In this document: piece by piece, positions 1-10,233 of the stretch
Position numbering within the stretch: the first letter of the stretch is position 1
How the letters are laid out: each line of letters begins with the position of its first letter
Source: PNON01 sp963757065
GTDB lineage: Bacteria > Chloroflexota > Anaerolineae > Anaerolineales > Anaerolineaceae
DNA length: 64,000 nt
Assembly: GCA_963757065.1 (NCBI GenBank)
Contig: CAVWQC010000008.1
Span: 1 to 64,000, forward strand
Direction of reading: 5' to 3'
Notes under the pieces: model-generated
The model's database searches: none
What the model was told of the DNA's origin: nothing
What the model saw: only the letters and a program-made list of their open reading frames with translations
Position numbers and translations under genes: made by a program

Positions 1-32
1 GCACAGGCAAAGACCGGTTGAAAGACGGTCTT
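1..32. repeat. Direct repeat, copy 1 (with 109-140)
   Basis: The first 32 bases recur exactly at 109-140, a period of 108 bases. Each copy contains the stem of a terminator hairpin. Since the window begins on a copy, further copies may lie upstream. Confidence 0.8.
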
Positions 33-38
33 TTTTTT
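9..38 (+). terminator. Rho-independent terminator, first copy
   Basis: An 8-bp stem (aaagaccg / cggtcttt) with a 9-base loop runs into eight T residues. It presumably ends a gene lying left of the window. Confidence 0.8.
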
Positions 39-108
39 ATACCTGAATAAAATTCACCTAAGATGAGTAGTATTCGAGTTTCCTTGTCCACAGGATGCTG
101 CGCGAGGG

Positions 109-147
109 GCACAGGCAAAGACCGGTTGAAAGACGGTCTTATTTTTT
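109..147 (+). terminator. Rho-independent terminator, second copy of the repeat
   Basis: The same hairpin as at 9-38 (stem aagaccg / cggtctt) is followed by A and six T residues. It lies within direct repeat copy 2 (109-140). Bases 148-339 before the next start codon show no gene; an AGGAG ribosome site is at 326-330. Confidence 0.75.
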
Positions 148-339
148 ATCGCATCACAAAAATTCATTTTTAAGTCTTGATCCTATTGCATAATTAATCA
201 TCGGAAGATTTTCCACTCTTCTTTTGAGAGGTGTTACTTTCAGGTTGACTAACCTCTGCATATTCTGTATATTTATTCGAGAGAGTAGACTACTCTTAAG
301 GTATTGATTTACGACAAGACCAGACAGGAGATCAGTGTT

Positions 340-2667
340 ATGCGTTTTGGTACAAACTATCCCAAGGAAGACCTGAACGGTGATTGGAAGCTGGTTTTCA
401 GTAACAATAACGATCTTCCCACGTTGAATACGATCAAAGAGATCGAGACTTCAGGTCTGAGATCGATCGATGCAGTTGTTCCCGGAAATTTTGAATTAAG
501 CCTGATGCAGGCTGGAATACTCCCGGACCTGTATTTTGGATTAAACATACTTGAAACCCAGAAATATGAAAACTGCGATATCTGGTATTACCGGCACTTC
601 ACTTCCAAACCACTGGAGGACGCAGAGCCAGTACTAATTTTTGATGGCTTGGACTGTTTTGCAGATATCTTCCTGAATGGAAACCTTGTGGGTAGCAGTG
701 ACAATATGCTGGTTGAGCATGAAATCCCGCTAAAGGATATATTACAGAAAGAAAATGAGATCGTCGTTCATATCAAATCAGCGATCAAACAGGCTCAAAA
801 ATATCCTTATCCTCCGCAGGTTTCTGCCTACCAGATTAATTATGAAGGTTTGTACGTCAGAAAAGCTCCGCATATGTATGGATGGGATATTACCCCACGG
901 GTTTTATCCGCTGGAATTTGGAGGGATGTACGTTTGGTATATTATCCCAAACAAAAACTGAAAGATGTTTTTTTGCAAACGATCAATATTTCTGAAGACA
1001 AAAAAGTCAGCTCGATTAAGGTTGTCTTTTAATTCAGATATTGTGGATATTAAAAATGGATCCTGGGAAATATTAATTGACGGAAAGTGTGGAGAAAGCA
1101 ATTTTAATGAACGGAAAAGAATCTACTTTTCCGCTGGACAGGTGATATTTGATGTCCATCAACCTAATCTTTGGTGGTCCAAAGGCAGAGGGGATCCGAA
1201 TTTATACCAGGTCACCGTTCGTCTTGAACATGATGGACTTCCGGTTGATGAAGTTGTGCTTAATCTGGGAATACGGACTATTCGATTGGATCGGAAGAGT
1301 GTCCCCGGTAATGAAAAAGAATGTGAATTCTGCTTTATTGTGAACGATGAGAAAGTATTTATCAAAGGCACAAATTGGGTGCCTATGGACATCTTTCACT
1401 CCAAAGATCGTGATCGGATAAAACAGGTTTTTCCACTATTGGATGATATTGGCTGCAATATGGTCCGGTGTTGGGGTGGAAATGTATATGAAGATGACCT
1501 GTTTTTTGATCTTTGCGACCAACATGGAATAATGGTCTGGCAGGATTTTGCGATGGCTTGTGCCGTGTATCCACAGGATGAGCAATTTCAGCAGAGCCTG
1601 GCCTTAGAGGCACGGAAGGTCATTAAACGATTACGGCAACATCCTTGCCTTGCTTTGTGGGCAGGTGACAACGAATGTGATGAAACCTATTTGTTTGAAC
1701 CAAAATCCAATCCGAATGAAAATATCCTGACCCGTTCAGTATTACCAGGCATTATTCGACAGGAAGATCCATTGCGTCCGTATTTGCCATCTTCTCCGTA
1801 TTTCGACCAACAAAGCTACGAATTTGGCGGAAGGTTCCTGGTAGAAGACCATCTATGGGGACCGCGAGATTATTATAAAAGTGACTTTTACAATCATGCA
1901 TTTTGTCATTTTGTCAGTGAAATTGGGTACCATGGATGCCCATCGGTGAACTCAATAAAGAAATTTATTACCCCGACAAATTTGTGGCCATATAAGGATA
2001 ATCCTGAGTGGGAGCTGCATTCCACAGCACCAGTACCAGGCAGCGGATTATATACATACAGAATCAATTTGATGGCAAATCAAATTGCTGAGATGTTTCA
2101 GCATATTCCAGAAGAATTGGAAGATTTCTCTTTTGCCAGCCAGGTCACTCAAGCTGAAGCAGTTAAAATACTTTATTGAAATGTTTCGATATAACAAATG
2201 GCGAAAAACCGGGATCATCTGGTGGAACTTAATCGACGGTTGGCCTCAATTTTCAGATGCTGTCGTGGATTACTTCCTGCAGAAAAAACTGGCTTATGAA
2301 TATATTAAAACTTCCCAGCAGGATATATGTTTGATGTTGAAAGAGCCCGATAACTGGAAGCAGGAGCTGGTTGTTGTTAATGATACTAATCATAATGTGG
2401 AAATATCTTACGAAGTTGAAGAAATCAATTCGGGTAAAATTGAAATACGCGGGAAAGGAACTGCTGGCGCTGATGTAGTGACATCGCTCGGGGATTTCCC
2501 CTCCATTCGAAGTAAGCAATCTTTTTATCTTCATTCACTGGGAGATCGACGGGAAGCATTATTCGAATCATTATCTTAAAGGTAATCCCCCATTCGATTT
2601 ACGTAAGTATAAACAATGGTTGAATGAATATCAAAAACATATACCTTCGTTAGCTAACTATTTATAA
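340..2667 (+). CDS. GH2 beta-mannosidase (frame broken three times)
   Basis: Glycoside hydrolase family 2 enzyme that would release terminal beta-mannose from oligosaccharides. The product has the N-terminal jelly-roll domain (DLNGDWKL), an Ig-like middle and a TIM barrel. The acid/base Glu sits in LWAGDNECDE and the probable nucleophile Glu in FVSEIGYHG; the C-terminus carries a NHYLKGNPPFDL-type end. The ATG at 340 is chosen because AGGAG lies 9 bases upstream; a TTG at 304 is possible. The frame shifts by one extra base near 1027-1030 (T run), 2165-2168 (A run) and 2540-2542 (G run), and each time the homologous reading continues in the next frame to the stop at 2665-2667. No signal peptide is visible, so it is probably cytoplasmic. 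The next gene starts one base after the stop. Confidence 0.85.
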
Positions 2668-2668
2668 A

Positions 2669-3679
2669 ATGACTAATTTAATCGGTATTGATATTGGCGG
2701 AACCAAGTGTTCGGTTATTCTGGGTGGTACTACTTCGAAGGAATCTGGAACTCGCACATCCAAATTCATCGATGATTTTTTTATTACAGAGAAAATAGTT
2801 TTTCCCACACCAATCAATGATCCCAATGCGACGATCAAATTATTTTTAGAAACAGTAAAAAAGTTACTCGAAAAACATAACCTGGGCATCAATCAGGTAC
2901 AGGCGGTAGGAATTAGTTGCGGCGGTCCATTGGATTCGCAAAATGGGATCATTCTATCTCCACCAAATTTGCCTGGCTGGAATGATATTCGAATCTCAGA
3001 CATAATGGAAAAAGAACTTGGTATACGTCCAGTTCTTCAGAATGATGCCAATGCCTGTGCCATCGCAGAATTGAAATGGGGTGCGGGCAGGGGGTTGCAA
3101 AACTTTGTGTTCTTAACTTTTGGGACCGGTATGGGTGCAGGCTTGATATTAAATGGAGCTTTATATAGCGGTACAAATGATATGGCGGGAGAAATTGGGC
3201 ATATTCGCATGGAGGATGATGGACCAGTCGGTTATGGAAAAGCTGGCTCGTTTGAAGGATACTGCAGCGGAGGTGGAATTGCCCAACTAGGAAGAATGAA
3301 AGCAATGGAACAAATTCAATTGGGTCGATCAGTGGCTTTCTGCCCGGATATAAATGCAGTCCAATCGATCTCCGCAAAAACAATTGGCGAATTTGCAGAA
3401 AAAGGTGATCCTCTGGCGCAGGAGATATTTCATATTTCCGGGCGTTATCTTGGGAGGGGAATCGCGATATTAATTGATATATTGAATCCGGAAGCAATCA
3501 TCATCGGCAGCATTTTCATCCATCAAAAAGAATTATTACTTACTTCAGCGCTGGAAGTGATAAAGAAAGAAGCTCTATCAGTGTCTTCAAACCGGTGCAA
3601 GATCCTTCCTGCCGGATTAGGTGATAAGTTAGGTGACGCGGCTGCACTTGGAATTGCTGCGTACTCACTGGAGGTTTAG
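2669..3679 (+). CDS. ROK-family sugar kinase
   Basis: A ROK (repressor, ORF, kinase) fold protein of 336 residues, probably phosphorylating a hexose or N-acyl-hexosamine with ATP. The N-terminal phosphate-binding motif GIDIGGTKCS is at residues 6-15 and the catalytic Asp lies in LQNDANACAIAE. The nucleotide motif FGTGMGAGLI follows, then GEIGHIRM. The usual CxCGxxGC zinc cluster is absent, so this is a zinc-less subgroup and the exact sugar cannot be assigned. It lies one base after the beta-mannosidase and just before the SIS isomerase, suggesting one sugar-use operon. Confidence 0.88.
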   Translation: MTNLIGIDIGGTKCSVILGGTTSKESGTRTSKFIDDFFITEKIVFPTPINDPNATIKLFLETVKKLLEKHNLGINQVQAVGISCGGPLDSQNGIILSPPNLPGWNDIRISDIMEKELGIRPVLQNDANACAIAELKWGAGRGLQNFVFLTFGTGMGAGLILNGALYSGTNDMAGEIGHIRMEDDGPVGYGKAGSFEGYCSGGGIAQLGRMKAMEQIQLGRSVAFCPDINAVQSISAKTIGEFAEKGDPLAQEIFHISGRYLGRGIAILIDILNPEAIIIGSIFIHQKELLLTSALEVIKKEALSVSSNRCKILPAGLGDKLGDAAALGIAAYSLEV

Positions 3680-3682
3680 AAA

Positions 3683-4340
3683 TTGGAATGGAAACCGCAG
3701 GTTGAAAATATATATAAAGCGCTCTTTAAAAAACTACCCAGCTTTAAAGGAGTGTAAAGAAGATATCCTGCTTTCATTTCAACTTATAAGAGATTGTTAC
3801 AACCAAAAAGGTAAATTATTGATTTGCGGTAATGGTGGCAGCGCTGCAGATTCTGAACATATTGTCGGCGAATTGCTTAAAGGGTTTCTGCAACAAAGAC
3901 GAGTCAATGATCGATTTTTAAATAAACTGGTGAACCTGTTCCCAAAAGATGGATTGGAATTGGGCAAAAAAATCCAGGAAGCATTACCAGCTATTTCGTT
4001 AACGGGACAATCAGCATTTTCAACAGCTTTTTCCAATGATGTGTCTCCTGACACAGTTTTCGCTCAACAGGTGTATGCACTTGGCCTGGAGCAAGATATC
4101 CTCTTTGCAATTAGTACCACCGGAAATTCTAAGAATGTTCTCAATGCTGTGAAAATATCTCGTGCAATTGGTATGAAATCCATTGGGTTGACGGGGCAAG
4201 AGGGTGGCGAAATGAAGAAACTGTGTGATGTGGCAATCTGTGTACCTGGAATTCAAACGTACAGGATCCAGGAACTTCATTTACCCGTATATCATGCACT
4301 TTGCGCAATGCTGGAAGCAGAATTCTTTCCAAATCCGTAG
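3683..4340 (+). CDS. SIS-domain sugar-phosphate isomerase (GmhA-like), one frameshift
   Basis: A phosphosugar isomerase of the GmhA branch of the SIS fold. The motif LLICGNGGSAADSEHIVGEL near residue 45 is the family's phosphate-binding signature; FAISTTGNSKNVLNAV is the second sugar-phosphate loop. A roughly 40-residue insert between these motifs is longer than in classical GmhA. A TTG start at 3683 is preferred because GGAGG (3670-3674) lies 8 bases upstream. That frame reaches the conserved YPALKECKEDI segment only if one A is removed from the six-A run at 3728-3733. Its substrate is unknown; a role after the adjacent kinase is inference. Confidence 0.78.
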
Positions 4341-4433
4341 AGATATGCATCCCAAGTGGATGATATTCCATCCGGTTGACATCACATCATTAATTCATTA
4401 ATTGAAATTACAGGCTGAGTTTCAGTTTCTAAA

Positions 4434-5739
4434 TCACTTATTGATGGAAAATTGGTCAATTACATTTCCATCCAAATCATAAGCAGTTCCAGTTAATGTA
4501 TTTCCTTGAATTTCGATCACAACAAAACTATGTGCCCTACTGGCAGTGACAACATGTAAAGCATTCGGATTGGGGGCATAAAGCGGAGCACCTCCTCCCC
4601 CAACTGTGAGGTGAATCACACCATCCACCTCTGACCGAGCATAGTAATGATTGTGTCCTCCAAAAATAATGGATACTCCATATTGTTCTACCAAAGGTAG
4701 TATATCCCGCTGCGCCGTCACATTATTATCGCTGGCAGACCATCCGGGTTCATGCAGGAGGATGAACTTCCAGGTTTTCTTACTTATGAACTCAGATCGT
4801 TCTTGAGCCAATTGTATTGATCAGTACCTGTCTTTATATGGTGAATATTGATCGAGCATTACGATATGAGCTGGTCCATAATCAAAAGACCAGTATCGCT
4901 GGGCGACGAATGGCATGGGAAAGTATTGTTGAAATAACGTACCGCTTCCCTCATGATTACCCATGACTGGAAGGTAAGATAAATTTGCGAATACTTCGCG
5001 TATATTCTTGAATTTCGGATCGAAAAGTTGGCGATCCCACATCCAATCCAGGTCACCTTCTGACACAATATCCCCGGGAGAGAGGATGAAGGTCTGAAAA
5101 GCCGGATCATCCATATATGCTGCAATGATCTGGCCGTCAATACTATCGTGGATCTCGGTACCATCCCGTGTATCGCCGAAGGCAAAGAATTTCAGGTCTT
5201 TAGCTTCTGCATTGGGAGCAGTCATAAACGTTCCCGCTGATTCTCCATTCCCTACGATCACACGATAATAATACTTAGTACCAGGGGTCAGGTTTGATAT
5301 GGAAAACCGGTGCATGTGGTTGGTACCATATTCTGCTGTGGTCGCGGTTCCAAGGAGATATTGATCGGTGTTGCCCCATTGAATAGTCGAATTCTCCGTA
5401 TTGTCCAGTTGCCATACCACATCCATCCGGGTATTGTCGCCTGTGTAAAGTAGATAAGGTCCCTTCCTGAAATTTATTGCAGGATAAGGAGTGGAGCGAG
5501 TTATTAATGTTGTAGAGATGGTCGGAGAGCTTGTATTAACTTTTGTCGGAGTCTAGTGTTGGAGCAGGAGATGCGGAAGGAGTATCTTTCACCAAAACTG
5601 TAAACGGGGTTGGAGATAATTGGGTGACCGCTGCAGATTTGTGTGTTGCAATGGAAGATAAAACCAACAGACTTAATAAAACGGTCAGAAGAATGACAAT
5701 GCTTAGGGTAATCAGGGTGTTATGTCTGGTTTTATTCAT
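4434..5739 (-). CDS. Exported purple-acid-type metallophosphatase, frame broken
   Basis: A calcineurin-like phosphoesterase with an N-terminal fibronectin-like purple acid phosphatase domain. The N-terminus has one hydrophobic segment (LSIVILLTVLLSLLVLSSIA) and a Ser/Thr/Pro-rich linker, so it is probably exported or membrane-anchored. Metal ligands are visible in order: FGDTRDG, SPGDIVSEGD, VMGNHEG, LLHEPGW and FGGHNHYY. Frame changes are needed near 5552-5556 (extra base), near 4822-4832 (extra base; the downstream frame reads TGTDQYNWLKNDL) and near 4790-4800 (missing base). The gene stands alone and is convergent with the upstream sugar genes. Its phosphorylated substrate is not known. 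Confidence 0.75.
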
Positions 5740-5868
5740 ATCAAAGTAAGTATCGTATAGAATTTCTATTTAGCATAAACCCCAATTTATCGATAGTCAA
5801 TCATTGCAGAGTGTTTTGCCAGGATTAATCTCATATAAAAACCTATTCTGATTTGTAATGATCAAAAA

Positions 5869-6465
5869 TTGGTATTTATATTAAGTGGCAAAGATCCGGA
5901 AGTTAAGTACAATGATAAAGTGGCAACACTCGATGATAATCAATTGGTAGAAAGGGTGGTAAAAGGCGATGAAGCCGCATTTTTGGCTTTATATGATCGC
6001 CATTCGCGCCATATCTATGCCCTTTCCTTACGAATTTTACATGATCCCATGCTTGCTGAAGAAGCAACGCAGGATACATTCTTAAAACTCTGGGGACGCG
6101 CTCGACAATTTCTCGCCGATCGGGGCTCATTATTGATTTGGCTTCTGACAATTGCCCGCCGAACTGCACTTGACCGCATCCGGTTGGAATCCCGCCGTCC
6201 CAATTTATCAGATTCTGTCGATCCTGATGATGTCTGGCCAAGTATTCCCGACCCGGTAACGAATTCTGAAGAGAATCGGTGGCGCAGCATGTATTTCACG
6301 GTCCAGGCTTTACCAGTAGACCAGCGACAGGTTGTTGAATTGGCATACTACCAGGGAATGAGCCAATCTGAAATTGCTGAAACCCTGGGTTGGCCGCTAG
6401 GTACAGTAAAGACTAGACTGCGAAGTGCAATGGAACAGCTGCGTCAGGCAATGGTAGAAAAATAA
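5869..6465 (+). CDS. ECF-type RNA polymerase sigma factor
   Basis: An extracytoplasmic-function sigma factor of about 198 residues with only regions 2 and 4. Region 2 carries FLALYDRHSRHIYALSLRIL and the core-binding stretch AEEATQDTFLKLW. Region 4 has a helix-turn-helix in SQSEIAETLGWPLGTVKTRL. The start is uncertain: TTG at 5869 has no clear ribosome site and GTG at 5920 is an alternative. It is followed 44 bases later by a membrane anti-sigma factor, so it is probably released by an envelope signal. The neighbouring lipoprotein is the likely target, by position only. Confidence 0.9.
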   Translation: MVFILSGKDPEVKYNDKVATLDDNQLVERVVKGDEAAFLALYDRHSRHIYALSLRILHDPMLAEEATQDTFLKLWGRARQFLADRGSLLIWLLTIARRTALDRIRLESRRPNLSDSVDPDDVWPSIPDPVTNSEENRWRSMYFTVQALPVDQRQVVELAYYQGMSQSEIAETLGWPLGTVKTRLRSAMEQLRQAMVEK

Positions 6466-6509
6466 ATCCGATTTCATTATTGGTGACGTATGTATTTACA
6501 GAGTAAAAA

Positions 6510-7242
6510 ATGAAAAATACAGATCCCTTCATTGGTGATATTCCAGCCTATGCTATTGGCGCTTTGGATTCAGGTGAGATGGCAGCTCTGGAATCTCACC
6601 TATTAACCTGTGAAGTTTGTAAAGCAGAATTGTCAACTTATGCACACTTAAGTGAACAACTCTTGCTTGCTGTTCCGCCACAACAACCCTCCACTATGTT
6701 GCGAAGAACGCTGCAGGCACATCTACCAAGTGCGCGCAAAACCTCAAGGCCAAAATATTCGTGGTCGTTTACTCAAGTTTCTGTTGGATTTGCAATGTTT
6801 GTTCTTATTAGCCTTGAGCATTTTTTCCATTTTTCAGACACAAAAACTCGTCCAGCAACAATCCAAATTAGCTCGACAGGTGGAAACCAGCCAAATAGCT
6901 TTGGCAGCGATGTCGTATCCAGAAACAAAAGCTATACCGATCAATGCAGAAAATTTATCCGGTACATTATTGCTGGCCAAGGAACAAAATGTTGCAGTCA
7001 TCATTACCTGGAATCTGCCTGTATTAAAACGCGATCAAACCTATCAGATCTGGCTAATCGATCCGCAGGGGAAACGCACAAGTGGTGGAATATTCAATGC
7101 GCAGTCTGATCTACCTTATGCCACTGCAACGGTGACATCACCTGGCAGCCTGATAAATTATAACGGGATAGGCGTAACCATCGAACCTGCTGGGGGAAGC
7201 CCTCAGCCCACAGGGCAAAGAATATTTAAAGTGGATTTCTAA
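6510..7242 (+). CDS. Membrane anti-sigma factor (zinc finger plus RskA domain), one frameshift
   Basis: Anti-sigma factor predicted to hold the adjacent ECF sigma factor at the membrane. The N-terminus has a ZAS-type zinc finger (ESHLLTCEVC: H-x3-C-x2-C) near residues 29-36. A transmembrane helix follows around residue 95, then an extracytoplasmic RskA-like domain (WNLPVLKRDQTYQIWLIDP, then IEPAGGSPQPTG). The helix reads properly (FLLALSIFSIF) only if one T is removed from the run at 6798-6800; otherwise the frame ends at 7109 without the RskA domain. The pairing with the sigma factor is by adjacency and family knowledge. Confidence 0.85.
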
Positions 7243-7246
7243 AATC

Positions 7247-7280
7247 ATCCCTGCTGGTGAATTCACCAGCAGGGATTTTC
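7247..7280 (+). terminator. Terminator after the sigma/anti-sigma pair
   Basis: Bases 7247-7276 form a perfect 30-base palindrome (15-bp arms centred on gaattc), followed by a short T-rich tract. It separates the regulator genes from the lipoprotein gene. Confidence 0.75.
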
Positions 7281-7371
7281 TAATTCAAAATTAATATTTA
7301 ATAAATCCAAAACAATTTTTTACAGCGTACTCTCTATTGAAGGCACAATAAACGCCTCAAAGGAGAGAAAA

Positions 7372-8614
7372 ATGAAAAAAACATATTTTATTGGTACAAC
7401 ATTGGTTGTTTTAGTGTTATTGATAAGCGCATGCAGTCCGGTTGCTGTTCCGACAACCATGCCCTCAACTTATGCACCACCAGCTGTCATTCCAGTAACA
7501 GGTGCAACAGTCCCCGCATCCATCATGGTAGGTAAAAATGATACTTTGGGCTCCTTCCTGGTTGATGATAAGAATATGACCTTGTATCTATTCACCAAGG
7601 ACACGCCAAATACCTCTAATTGTTACGAGAAGTGTGCAACAGCGTGGCCTCCATTGCTCACCAAAGGTGCTCCTGTTGTTGGCACTGGTGTAGATGGCTC
7701 CAAGGTTGGTACCACAACGCGAAAAGATGGCAGCGAACAAGTTACTTATAATGGCTGGCCGTTATACTACTATATCAAAGACGCAAAAGCAGGTGATGTG
7801 GTTGGTCAGAACGTAGGTGAGGTCTGGTTTGTCATAGATCCAGCGGGAGATATGGTTAAGCCAGATGCAGCACTACCAGCCGGTCCTTCCATCATGGTTG
7901 GTAAGAATGATTTACTGGGTTCTTTCCTGGTGGATGACAAGAACATGACCTTGTATCTCTTCACCAAAGACACCCCTAACACTTCAAATTGTTATGATAA
8001 ATGTGCAACAGCATGGCCTCCACTGCTTACCACTGGTGCGGCAGTTGGAAAAGAAGGTGTTGATGTTTCCAAACTTGGTACAACCAAACGTACTGATGGT
8101 TCCATGCAGGTTACATATAACGGTTGGCCTCTATATTACTTTGCCAAGGATACCAAACCAGGTGATGTTACTGGTCAGAATGTAGGAGAGGTTTGGTTTG
8201 TAATTACCCCTGCAGGTGAGATGGTAAAACCTGCAGCAGCGTTACCTGAAGGCGGCACTACCGTCATGGTGGGAAAGAATGATACATTGGGTTCCTTCCT
8301 TGTGGATGCAAAGAATATGACTCTGTATCTCTACACCAAAGATACTCCAAATACATCCAATTGTTACGATAAATGTGCTACAGCCTGGCCTCCATTACTT
8401 ACTACTGGATCTCCAATCCCCGGTGACTGGTGTCGATGATTCAAAACTTGGTACCACCAAACGGACAGATGGATCCATGCAGGTTACATACGAAGGTTGG
8501 CCCCTGTATTACTACATAAAAGATACCAAAGCAGGTGATGTGACTGGTCAGAACGTTGGCAGCGTCTGGTTTGTGATCACCCCAGACGGGAAATATGGAG
8601 GCGGTGATTACTAG
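7372..8614 (+). CDS. Lipoprotein with three COG4315-type repeats, one frameshift
   Basis: Secreted lipoprotein with signal peptide and lipobox LISAC (Cys about residue 22), a short Pro/Thr linker and three near-identical units of about 115 residues. Each unit starts MVGKNDTLGSFLVD, contains LYLFTKDTPNTSNCY and KCATAWPPLL, then a second half YNGWPLYYYIKD. These are the Yx(FWY)xxD signatures of the COG4315 / Lipoprotein_15 family, whose function is not established. Two Cys per unit could form a disulphide. One extra C in the run at 8418-8421 breaks the third unit; the rest continues to 8614. AGGAG is 8 bases before the ATG. A surface binding or electron-transfer role would be speculation. Confidence 0.85.
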
Positions 8615-8680
8615 CTGATCTGACAATATTCGACCTGAATATTAATGCTTACCAGGTTGAGTTAACTATGAAAAAAATAT

Positions 8681-8721
8681 AAGCTTCCTGAGATCATTGA
8701 AAATCATATCTCAGGAAGCTT
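8681..8721 (+). terminator. Strong bidirectional hairpin after the lipoprotein gene
   Basis: A perfect 14-bp stem (8681-8694 with 8708-8721) and 13-base loop, with an A-tract on the left and a T-rich tract on the right. It should stop transcription from both sides. Confidence 0.8.
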
Positions 8722-8971
8722 ATTCATTTTCTTAATGTTTCGACCTTCTAATCTTTGCTATCTTGAATTTACTGAAAGATCGCTAACTAGTAAAAATATC
8801 ATTCACCAAGACTGAATAAATATTAACAAATGCCTTCACATCTTAACGATGATCGATCTCTGGATCTTACAATTCAACATTTCACAGATTCAGGCAATTG
8901 AAATGCAAAAATTGATCAATATTCTGTAAATATTATTCCGATATTTATTTTCTTCAAGAATTATTTATGGA
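8722..8971. other. AT-rich intergenic stretch, nothing recognised
   Basis: About 250 bases between two terminators. I see no open frame of useful length, RNA gene or clear repeat here. Confidence 0.6.
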
Positions 8972-9004
8972 ATAAAAAAAACCCGATCCATCCAGACCAG
9001 GTTT
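8972..9004 (-). terminator. Terminator of the tRNA-Ser gene
   Basis: Read on the minus strand, a 10-bp stem with two wobble pairs (8979-8988 with 8995-9004) and a 6-base loop is followed by a T run. It begins 4 bases after the tRNA 3' end. Confidence 0.75.
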
Positions 9005-9007
9005 CAG

Positions 9008-9093
9008 CGGAGAGGGTGGGATTCGAACCCACGATACTTTTGGTATACCCGCTTTCCAAGCGAGCGCACTAGGCCAAACTATGCGACCTCTCC
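9008..9093 (-). tRNA. tRNA-Ser (anticodon GGA)
   Basis: An 86-base class II tRNA on the minus strand. The acceptor stem GGAGAGG pairs with CCTCTCC, followed by discriminator G; no CCA is encoded. The anticodon loop is CTTGGAAAG with GGA, reading UCC/UCU serine codons. A long variable arm and the T arm GTGGGTTCGAATCCCAC are visible. The genome would rely on the CCA-adding enzyme encoded near 20 kb. Confidence 0.95.
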
Positions 9094-9168
9094 CCTATTG
9101 CGGTCAAAATTATACCACAGGAAGGATAAAATTCAATATTCAGGCAGCTAATTTTTGGTGAAAGAAAG

Positions 9169-10221
9169 CTATCCCAGTTCTACCTTGAAATGCTGAATGG
9201 CATCGATAGGAGTTGGATCGATCTCATATAACATTGCCAGGTAGTAGGCTACATAATCTCCCATATGCAGGGTTGTCCATAACTGCTCCATGGGTGTTTT
9301 TCCTGCTGCTGTAAATGAGTCTGTATTTATTCCATTGACCATATACGCATCCCGGGTAAGTTTGGCTCTCTTGCTGTTCCTGGGGTGATCTGAACCACAA
9401 TGTAAAAAAAGCGCAAAATTCTTAACAAGTACTTCATCAGGATTTGTTGTGCCGGCCATGCTGTTGTGGTCCGCTTCAGGTAATGTATCAAATGTAGCAA
9501 TAGCCTTTGCCAGTTCATTTATCTGACCTTTCCATCTTCGACCCAGTGGAGCAAGAAGACCCGAGCCAATTATTGTAATGTTCCGCCCAACAAATTGCCC
9601 GGCCAACCTCTTGGCTGGATTCTGGTTCACTAAACTGGAGGGTTGGTATTTTACAAGCTCTTTGCGCATCAAAGCTACAGCATCTATTAAATCCTTTTCT
9701 GGATTGGGGATCAATCCAAGTTTGGAGAGAATGGATATAAGGAGGACAAAACCAAAGCCAACAGCAGAACGTGGCTGCCCGGTATGATTAAATATCCAAA
9801 CAGGAAATCCGGCAGCCTTTGAAGCTGCGGCCAATTTTCCACCGGTGGTAACTGCCACGATCCTGCACCCTAACGTTTTCGCGGCTTCAAATGTGGAAAG
9901 CGTTTCTTCAGTATTACCTGAATGGGAACAGGCGATCACCAGTGTTTTTTCTGCGGAAACCCAGGCCGGGAGGTCATAATCCCGGTGGGATAGGATTGGC
10001 AAGGGGCAGCTTTTGGCTAAATAAGCTGCCAATAGATCTCCGGCAATGGCAGAACCACCCATACCAGAAATGAGAATATTCTCAAAACCTGTCCAATTGG
10101 GAAGGGTATTATCTTTGGCTATTTGTATTGCAGCCTCGATCTGGTCTGGAAGACCATCTATATCACCAATCATATTCATTGAATCAATACGCTGCATTTC
10201 CCTAAGATCATCCAGGTTCAT
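9169..10221 (-). CDS. Bifunctional phosphoglucose/phosphomannose isomerase
   Basis: Interconverts glucose-6-P or mannose-6-P with fructose-6-P in central sugar metabolism. The 350-residue protein has two SIS domains: the first with ILISGMGGSAIAGDLL (about residue 48) and CSHSGNTEETL, the second ending in the usual AIQHFK segment with the catalytic His. This is the short archaeal/bacterial PGI/PMI type rather than classical PGI. It is the third gene of a minus-strand set after the lipoprotein and rsmI. The combined activity fits with the beta-mannosidase module at the left end. Confidence 0.88.
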   Translation of the reverse strand: MNLDDLREMQRIDSMNMIGDIDGLPDQIEAAIQIAKDNTLPNWTGFENILISGMGGSAIAGDLLAAYLAKSCPLPILSHRDYDLPAWVSAEKTLVIACSHSGNTEETLSTFEAAKTLGCRIVAVTTGGKLAAASKAAGFPVWIFNHTGQPRSAVGFGFVLLISILSKLGLIPNPEKDLIDAVALMRKELVKYQPSSLVNQNPAKRLAGQFVGRNITIIGSGLLAPLGRRWKGQINELAKAIATFDTLPEADHNSMAGTTNPDEVLVKNFALFLHCGSDHPRNSKRAKLTRDAYMVNGINTDSFTAAGKTPMEQLWTTLHMGDYVAYYLAMLYEIDPTPIDAIQHFKVELG

Positions 10222-10233
10222 ATTTTCTCCAAA

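Noticed and set aside
340..2667. Beta-mannosidase as a true pseudogene
   Set aside because: Three shifts would suggest decay, but active-site motifs are intact, there are no nonsense changes within frames, and the same type of shift occurs in many unrelated genes of the window.
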